Assembly: GCA_945890485.1 (NCBI GenBank)
Contig: CAMDCN010000010.1
Coordinates: forward strand, 1-64,000
Reading direction: 5' to 3'
DNA from: Candidatus Sulfopaludibacter sp. SbA3
GTDB taxonomy: Bacteria > Acidobacteriota > Terriglobia > Bryobacterales > Bryobacteraceae
Length of the DNA stretch: 64,000 bases
The notes below the pieces were generated by a model, which saw only the letters and a list, made by a program, of their open reading frames with translations, was not told the origin of the DNA and did no database searches. Below are positions 23,046-32,800 of the stretch, piece by piece; positions within the stretch are counted from its first letter, which is position 1; every line of letters begins with the position of its first letter. A program made the translations under genes and the position numbers.

Positions 23046-25511
23046 ATGGTTTCCTCCCTGCGCTATGCACTCCGCAATCTGGGCCGTCAGCCGCTCTTTT
23101 CGGCGGTGGCTCTATTCTCGATCGCTTTGGGGATTGGGGCGAACACTGCTATCTTCACGCTGCTTGACCAGTTCTTATTGCGGAGCCTGCCAGTCGCACA
23201 GCCCGGCGAATTGGTGCAGTTGGATCTGCCCGGTCCGCGACGGGGAATGACTGCGACGAATCGGCCCTTCTCGAACACGATGTACATGGCGATGCGGGAG
23301 CGCGTGCGCGGGTTCTCGGGTTTGTGGGCGCAGTATGGTAGTCCGGTAAGTTTTACGACGAAGGGCGGGGCGCAGAGGGCCGCGGCCTTGCTCGTGAGTG
23401 GAAACTATTTTTCCACGCTGGGATTGGCGCCGGCGCTAGGAAGGTTGCTGCAACCGAGCGACGACGTGGTCCGCGGCGGACATCCTGTGGTCGTGTTGAG
23501 CCACGGATTCTGGCGGGACCTGCTGGGGAGTGCCCCGAACGTTTTGGATAGCGAGGTTCTGATCAACGGCCACAAGTACACGGTCGTGGGCGTCGCGCCG
23601 GAGGCATGGCGTGGCACCGACGCTTTAGATCCGCCTCAACTTTACATTCCACTGGCGATGAAGGCGCAGATCACCCCGACATGGGACGGGATGGACTCAT
23701 CACAACATTTTTTCCTACATGTGTTCGGTCGATTGCGGCCGGGCGTAACGCCGGCAGAAGCAAAGGCTGAGTTGGACGCGGTGCTCGGGCCCGTGTTGCA
23801 GGAGGAAGTGGCGAATCTGAGCGATCTGCCGGAGAAGCGGCGACGGGACTTTTTAGCGAAACGGATCGTGTTGCACCCGGCGGCGCAAGGCAACCTAAGC
23901 GACCGGGAGTCCATTCAAAACGTGACGTGGACCTTGATGGCGCTGGTGGTGGTAGTTCTGTTGATCGCATGTGCGAACGTGGCGAATCTACTGCTGGCGC
24001 GTGGTTCGAGCCGGAAGAAGGAGATTGCTATCCGCTTGGCGATGGGTGCGTCGCGGCGGCAGTTGGTCGGTCAGTTGTTGACCGAGAGCATGGTGTTGGC
24101 GGCGCTCGGCGGCTTGCTGGGGCTCTTGTTTTCCGATTGGATCTTGGCCGGAATCCTAAGTCTGCAGACGCCGGGGGTGAACAACTTCGGCGGACAGATG
24201 GATCTGCGTACGTTGCTCTTCACCTTAGTATTGACGATGATCACGGGTCTACTGTTTGGCCTGTTGCCCGCGTTGCAGGCGACCAAAGCGGATGTGGCTC
24301 CGACGCTGAAGGATCAGGTGGGGAGTGTCGCAGGCGGTGGGGTATGGCTGCGCAAGGTGCTGGTCGTGGGGCAGATCTGCCTTTCCGTAATCCTGCTGGC
24401 GGCGGCCGGCTTCTTCACAAAGACATTGTTTGCGCTACGGCAAGCGAATCCCGGCTTCGAGGCCGAGCGTTTGGTTACATTTACGCTGGACCCCTCTTTG
24501 AATGGATACCGGCGGGATGCGGCTGAACAGTTGCACCAGCGGGTCGCCGCGGAACTGGCCGGAATGCCCTCGGTGCGGGGCGTGACCATGGCGGAGATTC
24601 CGGTGCTGGATAACTCGGTGAGCCAACGGACGGTCCGCGTGGAAGGGTACACGCCGCAGGAAGGTGAAGATGTGAATCCGCGGGTGAACCAATTGGGTCC
24701 GGGTTACTTTCGAACCCTGGGAGTCCCGATGTTGCGCGGGCGGGAGTTCCAGGAAGGAGATACGTTGGCGGCGCCGAAGGTGGCGGTGGTGAATGAAAAA
24801 TTCGCGCGATATTTTTTCAAAGACGAGGACCCGGTCGGCCGGCGGATCGCGTTCCGGGACGTGTCGATGACGATTGTCGGGGTGGTGGCGAACATCAAAC
24901 ACGGGAACCCACGGGAGGACGCCAACGCGTTCCGGTTTGTCTATACGCCGGTGGCGCAATCGGATGTAGTAGCGCAGATGAGTTACTACATCCGGACGGC
25001 GGAGGATTCGCTGGCGATGACGCGGGACATACGGGCACTTGTGCGGCGGATCGATCCGAATCTGCCGATTCTCTCGCTGCGGACGGTGCGGGAGCAGATC
25101 GATGTCGCGTTAACACTCGAACGGCTGATCTCAACCCTGTGTTCGAGTTTCGGTTTGATCGCGACGGTGCTGGCCTCCATTGGCCTCTATGGCGTGATGG
25201 CCTTTCACGTGGCGCGGCGGACTCGGGAGATTGGCATCCGGATGGCGTTGGGTGCGAGCCAGGCAAAAGTGTTGCGGATGGTGCTGCGAGAGGTGACGTG
25301 GATGGCGGCGGTGGGGATCGCGCTGGGGGTTCCGGCAGCGTTGGGATTGGGCCAACTGGTCAAAACGCTGTTGTTCCCGACGCAACCGACGGATCCCGTC
25401 GTTTTGACGGGCGCATCTTTGCTTTTGTGTGTCGTCGCGCTGGGGGCCGGATGGATTCCAGCCCGGCGGGCGTCGTCGATCGATCCGATGCAGGCCTTGC
25501 GAGCGGATTAA
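23046..25511 (+). CDS. ABC transporter permease, FtsX/MacB-type orphan (acidobacterial duplicated permease)
   Basis: 821 residues. The opening SLRYALRNLGRQPLFSAVALFS followed by IALGIGANTAIFTLLDQFLL is characteristic of acidobacterial duplicated orphan permeases. A MacB-type periplasmic domain (about 50-250) is followed by an FtsX block (LMALVVVVLLIACANVANLLLARG, KKEIAIRLAMGASR, about 295-420). Then come a second periplasmic domain and a second FtsX block at the C-terminus (IGLYGVMAFHVARRTREIGIRMALGAS, about 712-815). No ATPase gene is adjacent, as is usual for this group. MacB-like proteins act as mechanotransmitters for export of peptides or lipids. Its stop codon is shared with the convergent sugar permease (TTAA). 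Confidence 0.9.
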   Translation: MVSSLRYALRNLGRQPLFSAVALFSIALGIGANTAIFTLLDQFLLRSLPVAQPGELVQLDLPGPRRGMTATNRPFSNTMYMAMRERVRGFSGLWAQYGSPVSFTTKGGAQRAAALLVSGNYFSTLGLAPALGRLLQPSDDVVRGGHPVVVLSHGFWRDLLGSAPNVLDSEVLINGHKYTVVGVAPEAWRGTDALDPPQLYIPLAMKAQITPTWDGMDSSQHFFLHVFGRLRPGVTPAEAKAELDAVLGPVLQEEVANLSDLPEKRRRDFLAKRIVLHPAAQGNLSDRESIQNVTWTLMALVVVVLLIACANVANLLLARGSSRKKEIAIRLAMGASRRQLVGQLLTESMVLAALGGLLGLLFSDWILAGILSLQTPGVNNFGGQMDLRTLLFTLVLTMITGLLFGLLPALQATKADVAPTLKDQVGSVAGGGVWLRKVLVVGQICLSVILLAAAGFFTKTLFALRQANPGFEAERLVTFTLDPSLNGYRRDAAEQLHQRVAAELAGMPSVRGVTMAEIPVLDNSVSQRTVRVEGYTPQEGEDVNPRVNQLGPGYFRTLGVPMLRGREFQEGDTLAAPKVAVVNEKFARYFFKDEDPVGRRIAFRDVSMTIVGVVANIKHGNPREDANAFRFVYTPVAQSDVVAQMSYYIRTAEDSLAMTRDIRALVRRIDPNLPILSLRTVREQIDVALTLERLISTLCSSFGLIATVLASIGLYGVMAFHVARRTREIGIRMALGASQAKVLRMVLREVTWMAAVGIALGVPAALGLGQLVKTLLFPTQPTDPVVLTGASLLLCVVALGAGWIPARRASSIDPMQALRAD

Positions 25512-26425
25512 GACCGGCGCTTACGCAACTCGTCGACCGCCACGAAAACAATGATCATGGCGCCAATGAGCGCTTGCTGCACATACGGGTTGATGCCCAG
25601 AAGATCGCTGCCATTCGCCAGCAGGCCCATGATGAAGCCGCCGATCAAGGTGCCAATCACTGTCCCTTCACCGCCCCGCAGAGAGCCGCCGCCGATCACA
25701 ACGGCAGCGATTGCCTGCAACTCATAGCCTTGCCCAGCGGTGGGCTGGCCGGTGGAGAGGCGGCTTGCTTCAATCAGTCCAGCCAGACCGGCGAGGCCGC
25801 CACAAAGCGCGTAGATCGCCACCGTATGGAAGTTCACCGGGATGCCCGCGTACACTGCGGCATCGGAATTGCTTCCAATGGCAAAAACGTAGCGGCCAAG
25901 CCGGGTGTGCTCCAGGATAAAGTGCACCAGGATTGCGCATGCAATCAGAACGACCAGCACGAAAGGAAAGCCGAGGATCGTCCCCTCGCCGAGGTACTGA
26001 AACCCCTTGGGGACATCATGGACGGGCATGCCGTCCGAAATAATCAGCGCGAGACCCCGCAGGACGCCCATCATACCCAGGGTCACGATAAACGGGATGA
26101 TCCGCAACTGCGTAATCAAGATCCCATTGATAAAACCGCAGAGGAGGCCCGTCGCCACCCCCAACAGGACGCCAATTGGAATCGGAACGCCTTTTGCCAT
26201 GGCCATCGTGCCAGCCAAGCCTCCGAGGGCGACAATGGATCCCACGGAGAGGTCAATCCCGCCAGAGATAATAATCAGGGTCATCCCTAACGCGAGGGTA
26301 TTGAAGACCGCCGTTTGCCGGACGACGCTCGATAGGTTTTGCGAGGTCAGGAACGAGGGACTGGCTATGCTCAATGCCACGAACAGGGTGAGCAGCGCCA
26401 AAAATGGCAGCAAGCGCTTGATCAT
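25508..26425 (-). CDS. Ribose-type sugar ABC transporter permease
   Basis: 305 residues, about eight to ten membrane helices. The family blocks of RbsC-like permeases are intact: NTLALGMTLIIISGGIDLSVGS, GFINGILITQLRIIPFIVTLG, ARLGRY-like LGRYVFAIGSNSDAAVYAG and YELQAIAAVVIGGGSLRGGEG. It forms the membrane channel for pentose or other carbohydrate uptake with the double ATPase encoded upstream (ATGA overlap, 26422-26425). No periplasmic binding protein gene is in the vicinity, so the pair must use one encoded elsewhere. Confidence 0.92.
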   Translation of the reverse strand: MIKRLLPFLALLTLFVALSIASPSFLTSQNLSSVVRQTAVFNTLALGMTLIIISGGIDLSVGSIVALGGLAGTMAMAKGVPIPIGVLLGVATGLLCGFINGILITQLRIIPFIVTLGMMGVLRGLALIISDGMPVHDVPKGFQYLGEGTILGFPFVLVVLIACAILVHFILEHTRLGRYVFAIGSNSDAAVYAGIPVNFHTVAIYALCGGLAGLAGLIEASRLSTGQPTAGQGYELQAIAAVVIGGGSLRGGEGTVIGTLIGGFIMGLLANGSDLLGINPYVQQALIGAMIIVFVAVDELRKRRS

Positions 26426-27921
26426 TGCAACGTTTCTCCAGAGTCTGGCGGCACGGTGGCCAGCCTCATAATGTCTTCCTGGGTACAGCAGCGGGGCAGT
26501 TCGCCGACAAGGTGGCCTTGGCTCATCACCAGGATCCGGTCGGCCACCTGCAGCAATTCCGGCAGTTCGGAACTGACCATCAGAATCGCGGCGCCTTCCC
26601 GCGCAAGTTGGTCCATGACTTCAAATACTTCGACCTTGGCGCCGACATCGATGCCGCGCGTCGGTTCATCGAACAGGAACACGCGAGCCCCGCGGTTAAC
26701 CCACTTCGAGATAACCACCTTCTGCTGGTTCCCTCCGCTCAGCCGGCCGGCGCGCTGCTTGCCGTTCTCGCAGCGGATGCGGAGCCGGTCAATCGCCTGC
26801 TTGGTCACCTTCGCCTCTTCCGGATGGCGGATCACGCCACCAGGGCTCACCGCGTCCAGGTTCGCCATCGTCACGTTCCACGCAATGGGCAGTTCCCGAG
26901 CGAGGCCGGTTCGCTGCCGGTCCTCCGGAATCAAGGCGATGCCGGCGGCAACGGCCTGTCTCGCGTTGCGGAGCAACACCGGCCGCCCCGCCACCTGTAC
27001 GCTTCCCGTGCTGATGGGGTCCAGGCCAAAAATAGCGCGGCACAGTTCGGTTCGCCCGGCGCCCATCAGACCCCCAAGGCCGACAATCTCCCCGGCGTGA
27101 AGATTCAGGCTGATGTGACGGAGCAGGTCCGGCGTAGAAAGCCCCGTGACCGAAAGCAACGCTTCGCCCGGCGGCAATGGATCGCGGCGGTAAATCGAGT
27201 TCACCTCGCGGCCGACCATGTACTGAATCATCCGCTCCTTCGTCAGCGTGGCGAGCGCCTCCGTATGAACAGTGGCGCCGTCGCGCAGAATGGTGACGCG
27301 GTCACCCACGCTACGCAGCTCCTCCATTCGGTGGGTAATGTAAATCACCCCGGTGCCGCGCTCCCGGAGTTCGCGGACGATCCGGAACACTTCATGCGTC
27401 TCCGCCTCGGAGAGCGACGACGTAGGCTCGTCAAAAATCAGGAGAGAGGTGCCATTTTGGATAGCCCGGCAGATCTCGACGAGCTGCTTCCCGGCGGGGC
27501 TCAGGCGGCCAACCATCCAATCGGCTTGTAACCGGAAGCCATACTGCGCAATCAGCCGCGTGGCCTCGGCCAGCATCTTGCGGCGATTCACGGTCCCAAA
27601 AGGGCCGGGAATCTCCCGTCCAAGAAATATGTTCTCGGCCACACTCAGATGCGGCGCCAGCAAAGACTCCTGGTGGACCATGGCGATCCCCAACTGGGAC
27701 GCCTGCTTCGGATTGTCGAGATCCACGCTCTGGCCCTGCCAGATCATGTCGCCGCCGTCGCGCTTCTGCATCCCGGCGATGATCTTCATCATCGTAGATT
27801 TACCGGCGCCGTTTTCTCCCATCAGGAGATGAACTTCGCCCGCGCGGATCTCGAGGTCACCCTGCCGGAGTGCCGTCACTCCGCCAAAGCGTTTCTCGAC
27901 GCCCTTCATTTGCAGCAACAT
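26422..27921 (-). CDS. Sugar ABC transporter ATP-binding protein (RbsA-like, two ATPase domains)
   Basis: 499 residues with two fused nucleotide-binding domains. The first has Walker A GENGAGKST (about 36-44), the signature LSPAGKQLVEI and Walker B LLIFDEPTSSLS. The second has a degenerate Walker A (GLMGAGRTE), the signature SGGNQQKV and Walker B VFLFDEPTRGIDVGAK. This asymmetric layout is typical of RbsA/XylG/MglA proteins. It powers the downstream permease. Which sugar is carried cannot be deduced; acid sugars or pentoses would fit the surrounding metabolism. Confidence 0.93.
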   Translation of the reverse strand: MLLQMKGVEKRFGGVTALRQGDLEIRAGEVHLLMGENGAGKSTMMKIIAGMQKRDGGDMIWQGQSVDLDNPKQASQLGIAMVHQESLLAPHLSVAENIFLGREIPGPFGTVNRRKMLAEATRLIAQYGFRLQADWMVGRLSPAGKQLVEICRAIQNGTSLLIFDEPTSSLSEAETHEVFRIVRELRERGTGVIYITHRMEELRSVGDRVTILRDGATVHTEALATLTKERMIQYMVGREVNSIYRRDPLPPGEALLSVTGLSTPDLLRHISLNLHAGEIVGLGGLMGAGRTELCRAIFGLDPISTGSVQVAGRPVLLRNARQAVAAGIALIPEDRQRTGLARELPIAWNVTMANLDAVSPGGVIRHPEEAKVTKQAIDRLRIRCENGKQRAGRLSGGNQQKVVISKWVNRGARVFLFDEPTRGIDVGAKVEVFEVMDQLAREGAAILMVSSELPELLQVADRILVMSQGHLVGELPRCCTQEDIMRLATVPPDSGETLQ

Positions 27922-27941
27922 AACGAATTCACCAGTTTACA

Positions 27942-28385
27942 ATGCGTTTTGAAATGATCACGAAAATTGCGGCCCCGGCGGAGAAAGTTTTCGCATTTCA
28001 CGAGCGCGAGGATATCTTCGCCCTCCTTACGCCTCCCTGGCAAAAGGTGAAGCTCGTCAGCCGGCAGGGTGGCCTCGAAACCGGCGCCCGCGTAGTTTTT
28101 CAGGCCTTTTTAGGCCCAATCCCAATTACCTGGGTCGCGGTACACACGGCATTTGAGAAAAATCGGTTGTTTGTCGATGAGCAGGAGAGCGGGCCGTTTG
28201 CCTATTGGAAGCACCGGCACGAATTCCTGCCCCAGGGCTCGGCTTCGGTGCTGGCCGACCGCATCGAGTTCCACCTGAAAGGCGGACCGGTAGCGGATCT
28301 GCTCCTGGGATGGGCGGCGAAGCTGCAGTTGTATTTCATGTTTCGCCACCGTCACTCGGTGACGAAGCGGCTCTGCGAAGCCTAA
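27942..28385 (+). CDS. SRPBCC (START-like) domain protein
   Basis: 147 residues. The helix-grip fold pattern is visible: FEMITKIAAPAEKVFAFHE at the start, a central region LVSRQGGLETGARVVFQ, strands HTAFEKNRLFVDEQESGPF and YWKHRHEFLPQGSASVLADRIEFHL, and a long C-terminal helix. Proteins of this fold bind hydrophobic ligands or act as polyketide cyclase-like or SulA-like domains; no specific role can be read. Divergent from the sugar ABC ATPase and tail-to-tail with dnaB, sharing the stop codon bases CTAA. Confidence 0.8.
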   Translation: MRFEMITKIAAPAEKVFAFHEREDIFALLTPPWQKVKLVSRQGGLETGARVVFQAFLGPIPITWVAVHTAFEKNRLFVDEQESGPFAYWKHRHEFLPQGSASVLADRIEFHLKGGPVADLLLGWAAKLQLYFMFRHRHSVTKRLCEA

Positions 28386-29758
28386 TTGGGCGGACCGTCG
28401 TCGCCCGGAATGTCATCCATGCGATTCTCGAACTTCGTGTATTCGTGCAAAAACGAGAGCTTCACAATCCCTGTGGGCCCATTGCGCTGTTTGGCCAGAA
28501 TCAGCTCCGCCAGCCCATGCAGCGAAGCATCGAACCGCTTGTAGTATTCCTCGCGGAAGACGAACGCGACCATGTCGGCGTCCTGTTCAATCGATCCGGA
28601 TTCCCGGAGGTCGCTCAGCACCGGCCGATGGTCGCCCGGCCGGGTTTCGCTCGCGCGGCTTAGCTGCGACAGAACCAGGAAGGGACATTCCAGTTCTTTC
28701 GAAAGCAACTTAAGGCCGCGAGAGAGTGCGCTCACTTCTTGGTTCCGATTCTCGACGCGGCCCTTGCTCGTCATCAGTTGCAGGTAGTCGACCACGACCA
28801 GCCCCAAGTCGGTCTGCGATTTGAGCCGGCGGAGCTCTGCATGGATCTCCATCAGTCCGATGGTCGAGCTGTCATTAATGAAGATCGGCGCCTTTACAAT
28901 CTCAACGAGACCCTTCTGCAATCGGCGGCGCTCTTCGCCGTCCAGAAACCCTTCGCGAAACTTGGTTTGCGAGACACGGGCTTGCGCGCAAACCATACGT
29001 TGCAGTAGCGACTCGTTCGACATTTCGAGCGAGAAGATGGCGACCGCCCGAGGATTGGCCGGGTTCATCGCCACATATTGGGCCACATTCAGCGCCAGTG
29101 CCGTCTTGCCCATGGCTGGCCGGGCGGCCAGAATAATCAGCTCCCCGGGCCGGAATCCACCGGTCATTTCGTCCAGCTTCAGGAACCCGGTGGAGGTTCC
29201 GCGAATGCGCTTTGTCGGATCGAGAAACGCATTCACCCCGCCTTCGGCCTTGCTCAGAATGTCGCGTGTATGCAACAGCTTGTTGGCGACATGCGATTCG
29301 CCCAGTTGCAGCAAATCGGTTTCGGCGCTGGCGAGAATCTCGTCGGCGCTCTCCTGCCCGCTGACGGCGCGGTCGATCAAAGCCTGGCTCGTCAGGATCA
29401 GCCGGCGCCGCAGCGAGTGCTCCCGCACAATGCTGGCGTATCGCTCGAGATCGTACAGCTTCGGCATGCCGTCGTCGAGCGACACGAGGTAGCTTAAACC
29501 GCCGACGGATTCGAGTTCGCCCTGGCGCATCAACTCGTTGGCCAAGGTCACGCGGTCGATATGGCTATTGGCTTCCGACAGCTCAATCATCCGCGAAAAG
29601 ATGAGCTGATGCGACTGAACAGAGAAATCGGTGGGCTGAATGAGGCTGGCGATGTTCAGAAACGCCGAAGGGTCTACCAGGATCGCGCCGAGCAGGTAGC
29701 GTTCGATGTCCAGATTGGCCGGTAGGCCTTTCTGAAGTACGAGGTCATTTGCAGCCAT
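28382..29758 (-). CDS. dnaB: Replicative DNA helicase DnaB
   Basis: 458 residues from the ATG at 29758. The N-terminal DnaB domain (IERYLLGAILVDPSAFLNIA, about 15-35) is followed by a RecA-like helicase domain: Walker A ARPAMGKTALALN (about 210-222), Walker B-like LGLVVVDYLQLM, LSQLSRASETRPGDHRP and the closing SIEQDADMVAFVFREEYY. DnaB hexamers unwind DNA at the replication fork. A TTG two codons upstream is also possible. The start lies directly after the T-run of a terminator-like hairpin, so its promoter must overlap that element or it is served by read-through. Confidence 0.95.
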   Translation of the reverse strand: MAANDLVLQKGLPANLDIERYLLGAILVDPSAFLNIASLIQPTDFSVQSHQLIFSRMIELSEANSHIDRVTLANELMRQGELESVGGLSYLVSLDDGMPKLYDLERYASIVREHSLRRRLILTSQALIDRAVSGQESADEILASAETDLLQLGESHVANKLLHTRDILSKAEGGVNAFLDPTKRIRGTSTGFLKLDEMTGGFRPGELIILAARPAMGKTALALNVAQYVAMNPANPRAVAIFSLEMSNESLLQRMVCAQARVSQTKFREGFLDGEERRRLQKGLVEIVKAPIFINDSSTIGLMEIHAELRRLKSQTDLGLVVVDYLQLMTSKGRVENRNQEVSALSRGLKLLSKELECPFLVLSQLSRASETRPGDHRPVLSDLRESGSIEQDADMVAFVFREEYYKRFDASLHGLAELILAKQRNGPTGIVKLSFLHEYTKFENRMDDIPGDDGPPN

Positions 29759-29761
29759 AGA

Positions 29762-29802
29762 CAAAAAGTAGCGGACTCCGGCGCTGCACGCAAAAGTCCG
29801 CT
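29762..29802 (-). terminator. Rho-independent terminator after the RND-TolC gene
   Basis: On the minus strand AGCGGACT (29802-29795) and AGTCCGCT (29777-29770) form an 8-bp stem with a 17-base loop, followed by ACTTTTTGT. It starts 24 bp after the stop of the RND-TolC gene and ends just before dnaB. Confidence 0.6.
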
Positions 29803-29826
29803 GTCCTCAGGTTTTCCACAGGAGGG

Positions 29827-32800
29827 TTACTTGAGCTTGATATCCATGGTTTCGAGCGTCTCGCCGCGAGCCTGTTCAAGCCGTGCGGCGGACTTGTTGT
29901 ACTCCAGGTGAGCCACCACGGCGCGGCGGCGCGATTCGAGTAACTCGTTCTGGCGTTGTAAGACGAAGAAGTTAGTCGACTCGCCAGTCTGGAACAACCG
30001 CACTTCGCTGTTCAACTTTTCCTCGGCGGCCTTCGCCGAGGCCTCCGCCGCGGCGATCCGCTGGCGGGATGCCACCAGCCCCTGCAGGGCATTGCGGACC
30101 TGCGCGTCGATGGCCTGCTCCAGGCGCGTCCGCTCCAGCCCCAGCCGCTTTTCGGCGATCGCCGTCTGCGCCAAGGCCGCCTCGGCCGTCCGGTTACGAA
30201 GGTTGAGTTCGAACTGCATGCCGACCTGTACCGTCGGGAATCTTCCCGTAAACACGTTCGCCAGCGTCGATCCGTAGCCGCCGATCAGGAACGGCGGCAA
30301 CCCACCCTGCACGGGCGGCAGAACGGGAGGCAGCCCGACCAAACCGCTCAATTGATTCAGCCGGCTGTAAATGCCCGTGTTCTGGCCCTCGAACGGGTTT
30401 GGAGCCGTGCTGAGGGATCCAGCCAATCCGCTATTGGCGTAGCCGGCGACGAAGTTCACCTGCGGTTTCAACTGGTCGCGGTTCAGTTCCTTCTCGATGT
30501 CGTTAACAGACTTCCGTTGGCCGAGCAAACGAATCTCAGGGCGCTTCGTGATGGCCACCTGCACGGCGGACCCAAGCTCTTCCGCGTCCGGCTTGGCAAT
30601 CGTCTCCGCGTCCGTCGGGACAACCTCGTCGCTCCACACCGCGTTGGCCCGGCCGTTGGCGACCAGCAGTTTCAGGTTGTTTTCCGCAGCGGTCAGGATA
30701 TCCTGCGCAGCGTAGTACGAATCCCGGCGCCGTTCGAACTCCGAACGAGCGAGCGAGATTTCTACCGGCGCGAGCGAACCGGCCGAGATTTGCCGCTCGG
30801 TTCGGGAGAGTTGCTCCTGGCCCAGGTTCACGCCGTCCTCGGCCACCTGCACCGCCTGCCGGGCGGCGACGAGGTCCCAATAGGCTTGCTCCACGCGGGC
30901 CACGACGTCAATCACGCGGAGCTCAAAGTCGGTTTCGGAGATGCCAACTTGCTTGCTACGAATCTTGATCTGTGCGCGTTCGCGGTCAATCACGCGGTTC
31001 CGGAACAGCGGCTGCGTATAGGTGAACAGCAGCCGCGAGTTCAGGTACGGGTTCAGGCTAACGAACGGGTTGTTCGTCTCTGTCCGGGTGTTGTCAAAAC
31101 TGACGCCGAGGCTCATGCCGTGCCAGGGAGCACGAGAGCGGATGCCGACGTTGTTGTTGACGAAGCGTTCCTCGAGCTTGCCAGTGGCAGCCTGCAGGAC
31201 GGAGGCGGCAGGCGTATCGCGGCGTTCGTAGCTCGGGTTGTAAGAAAGGACGGGATCGAAGGCCCCCTTCGCCGCATTCAGCAACTGCTGTGCGGTGGCG
31301 ATGTTGGTCCGTTCGATCTCGATCTCCAGGTTGTTCTGCAGGGCGGCTTCCACCGCCTCCTTCAGCGTCAGCTTCCGAGAAGTGAGGCTCACCCCAACAC
31401 GCTGCTTATTCAGCTCGTCCGCGCCGTATGCCAACGGCGTCAGCACGGCAGCCAACGTCAACAGCGCGGCCGTCTGGCCCGCCGTCCGGCGCCAGCGCAA
31501 CAGGTTCGCGAACCTGCGAAACCAGTGCGCGCTGGCAAAGTCGTCGAACAAGCTGTAAGAAACGGGCGTGACGAGTAGCGTCAGCAGCAGACAGAGCGTC
31601 TGCCCGCCGATGACGACGATGGCCACCGTCCGGCGAGTTCCCGCGCCCGCGCCTTGGCCCAGAGCCAACGGCAACATGCCCGCCACCAGCGCGGCCGTCG
31701 TCATGAGAATCGGCCGCAGCCGGTCCTCGCAGCCTTTGAGAATCGCTTCAAGACGCGGCATGCCTTCGCGGCGCAGCGACTTGATGTGGTCCACCTGCAA
31801 AATCGAGTTCTTCTTCACAATGCCAAAGAGCACGAGGATACCTACCGAACTATAGATGATGGAGAAGTTCTCTCCCATGATGATGAGCGAAAGCAGAGCG
31901 AACGGCATCGACAGCGGCAGGCTGAGCAGAATAACGATGGGATCGACAAAGCTTTCAAACTGCGCCGCCAGAATCATGTACATGAAAATGATCGAGAGAA
32001 GGAAGGCGATCAGAAAGCTTGCGCCCGCGCGGCCGAGCTCTTTGCTTCGGCCGATCGTTCCCGTGCGGAAACCAGGAGGCATGTTGAGTTCCTTCACGGT
32101 GCTATCCGCTACGTTGATGACTTCCGAGAGCGACTGACCGCCAATGACGCTGGCGCTGATAAGGATCTGGCGTTGCCGGTTGCGACGGTCGATTCCGATG
32201 GGGCCAGTGTCCTCACTCAGTGTTGCGACGCTCGAAAGCGCCACATTGCCGAGCGAACTCGACGGAACATACAGCCGGCTCATGGCATCGGGCGAGTTGC
32301 GGAACTCCTTGGTGACGCGTAGGCCCACGTCGTACCGGTCATCGCCCTCGCGGTAGGTGGTCACCTGATCGTCTCCAGCGACCAGCGTGCGGAGCGCCGT
32401 GGCGATCGAAGCCACGTTCACATTCAGGTCCGCCGCCTTGTCGCGATTGACGAGAACGCGCACTTCCGGCTTGCCGGATTCGTACGAACTTTCAAGGTCG
32501 GCGACGCCTTGCGTAGCGGCCAGTTTGGCCACCAATTTCTTGGCGTACACATCCAACTGCGCCAGGTCCGGACCCTGCAGGAAATACTGGAAGTCGCGGT
32601 TGGGGCCAGCGCCTTGAATGACGGCCGGAAGCTGAACGGCGATGATCAGATCTCTATACTTCTGCAGGGTCTGACGCGCCATATCCATCACCTGGAACTG
32701 ATCTTCCTTTCGGTCCACCGGTTGCACCAGCGCAACGAGGATCGTGCCGCGGTCCACCTGCTGCCGTGGGTCGCTGCCGATCTGCGTCAGCAGATTCTTC

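Noticed and set aside
31400-31560. Possibility that the RND pump and TolC parts are separate genes with an internal start
   Set aside because: No stop codon and no ATG lie at the junction; the TTG/GTG codons there have no ribosome site. Separate translation is not excluded but not supported.
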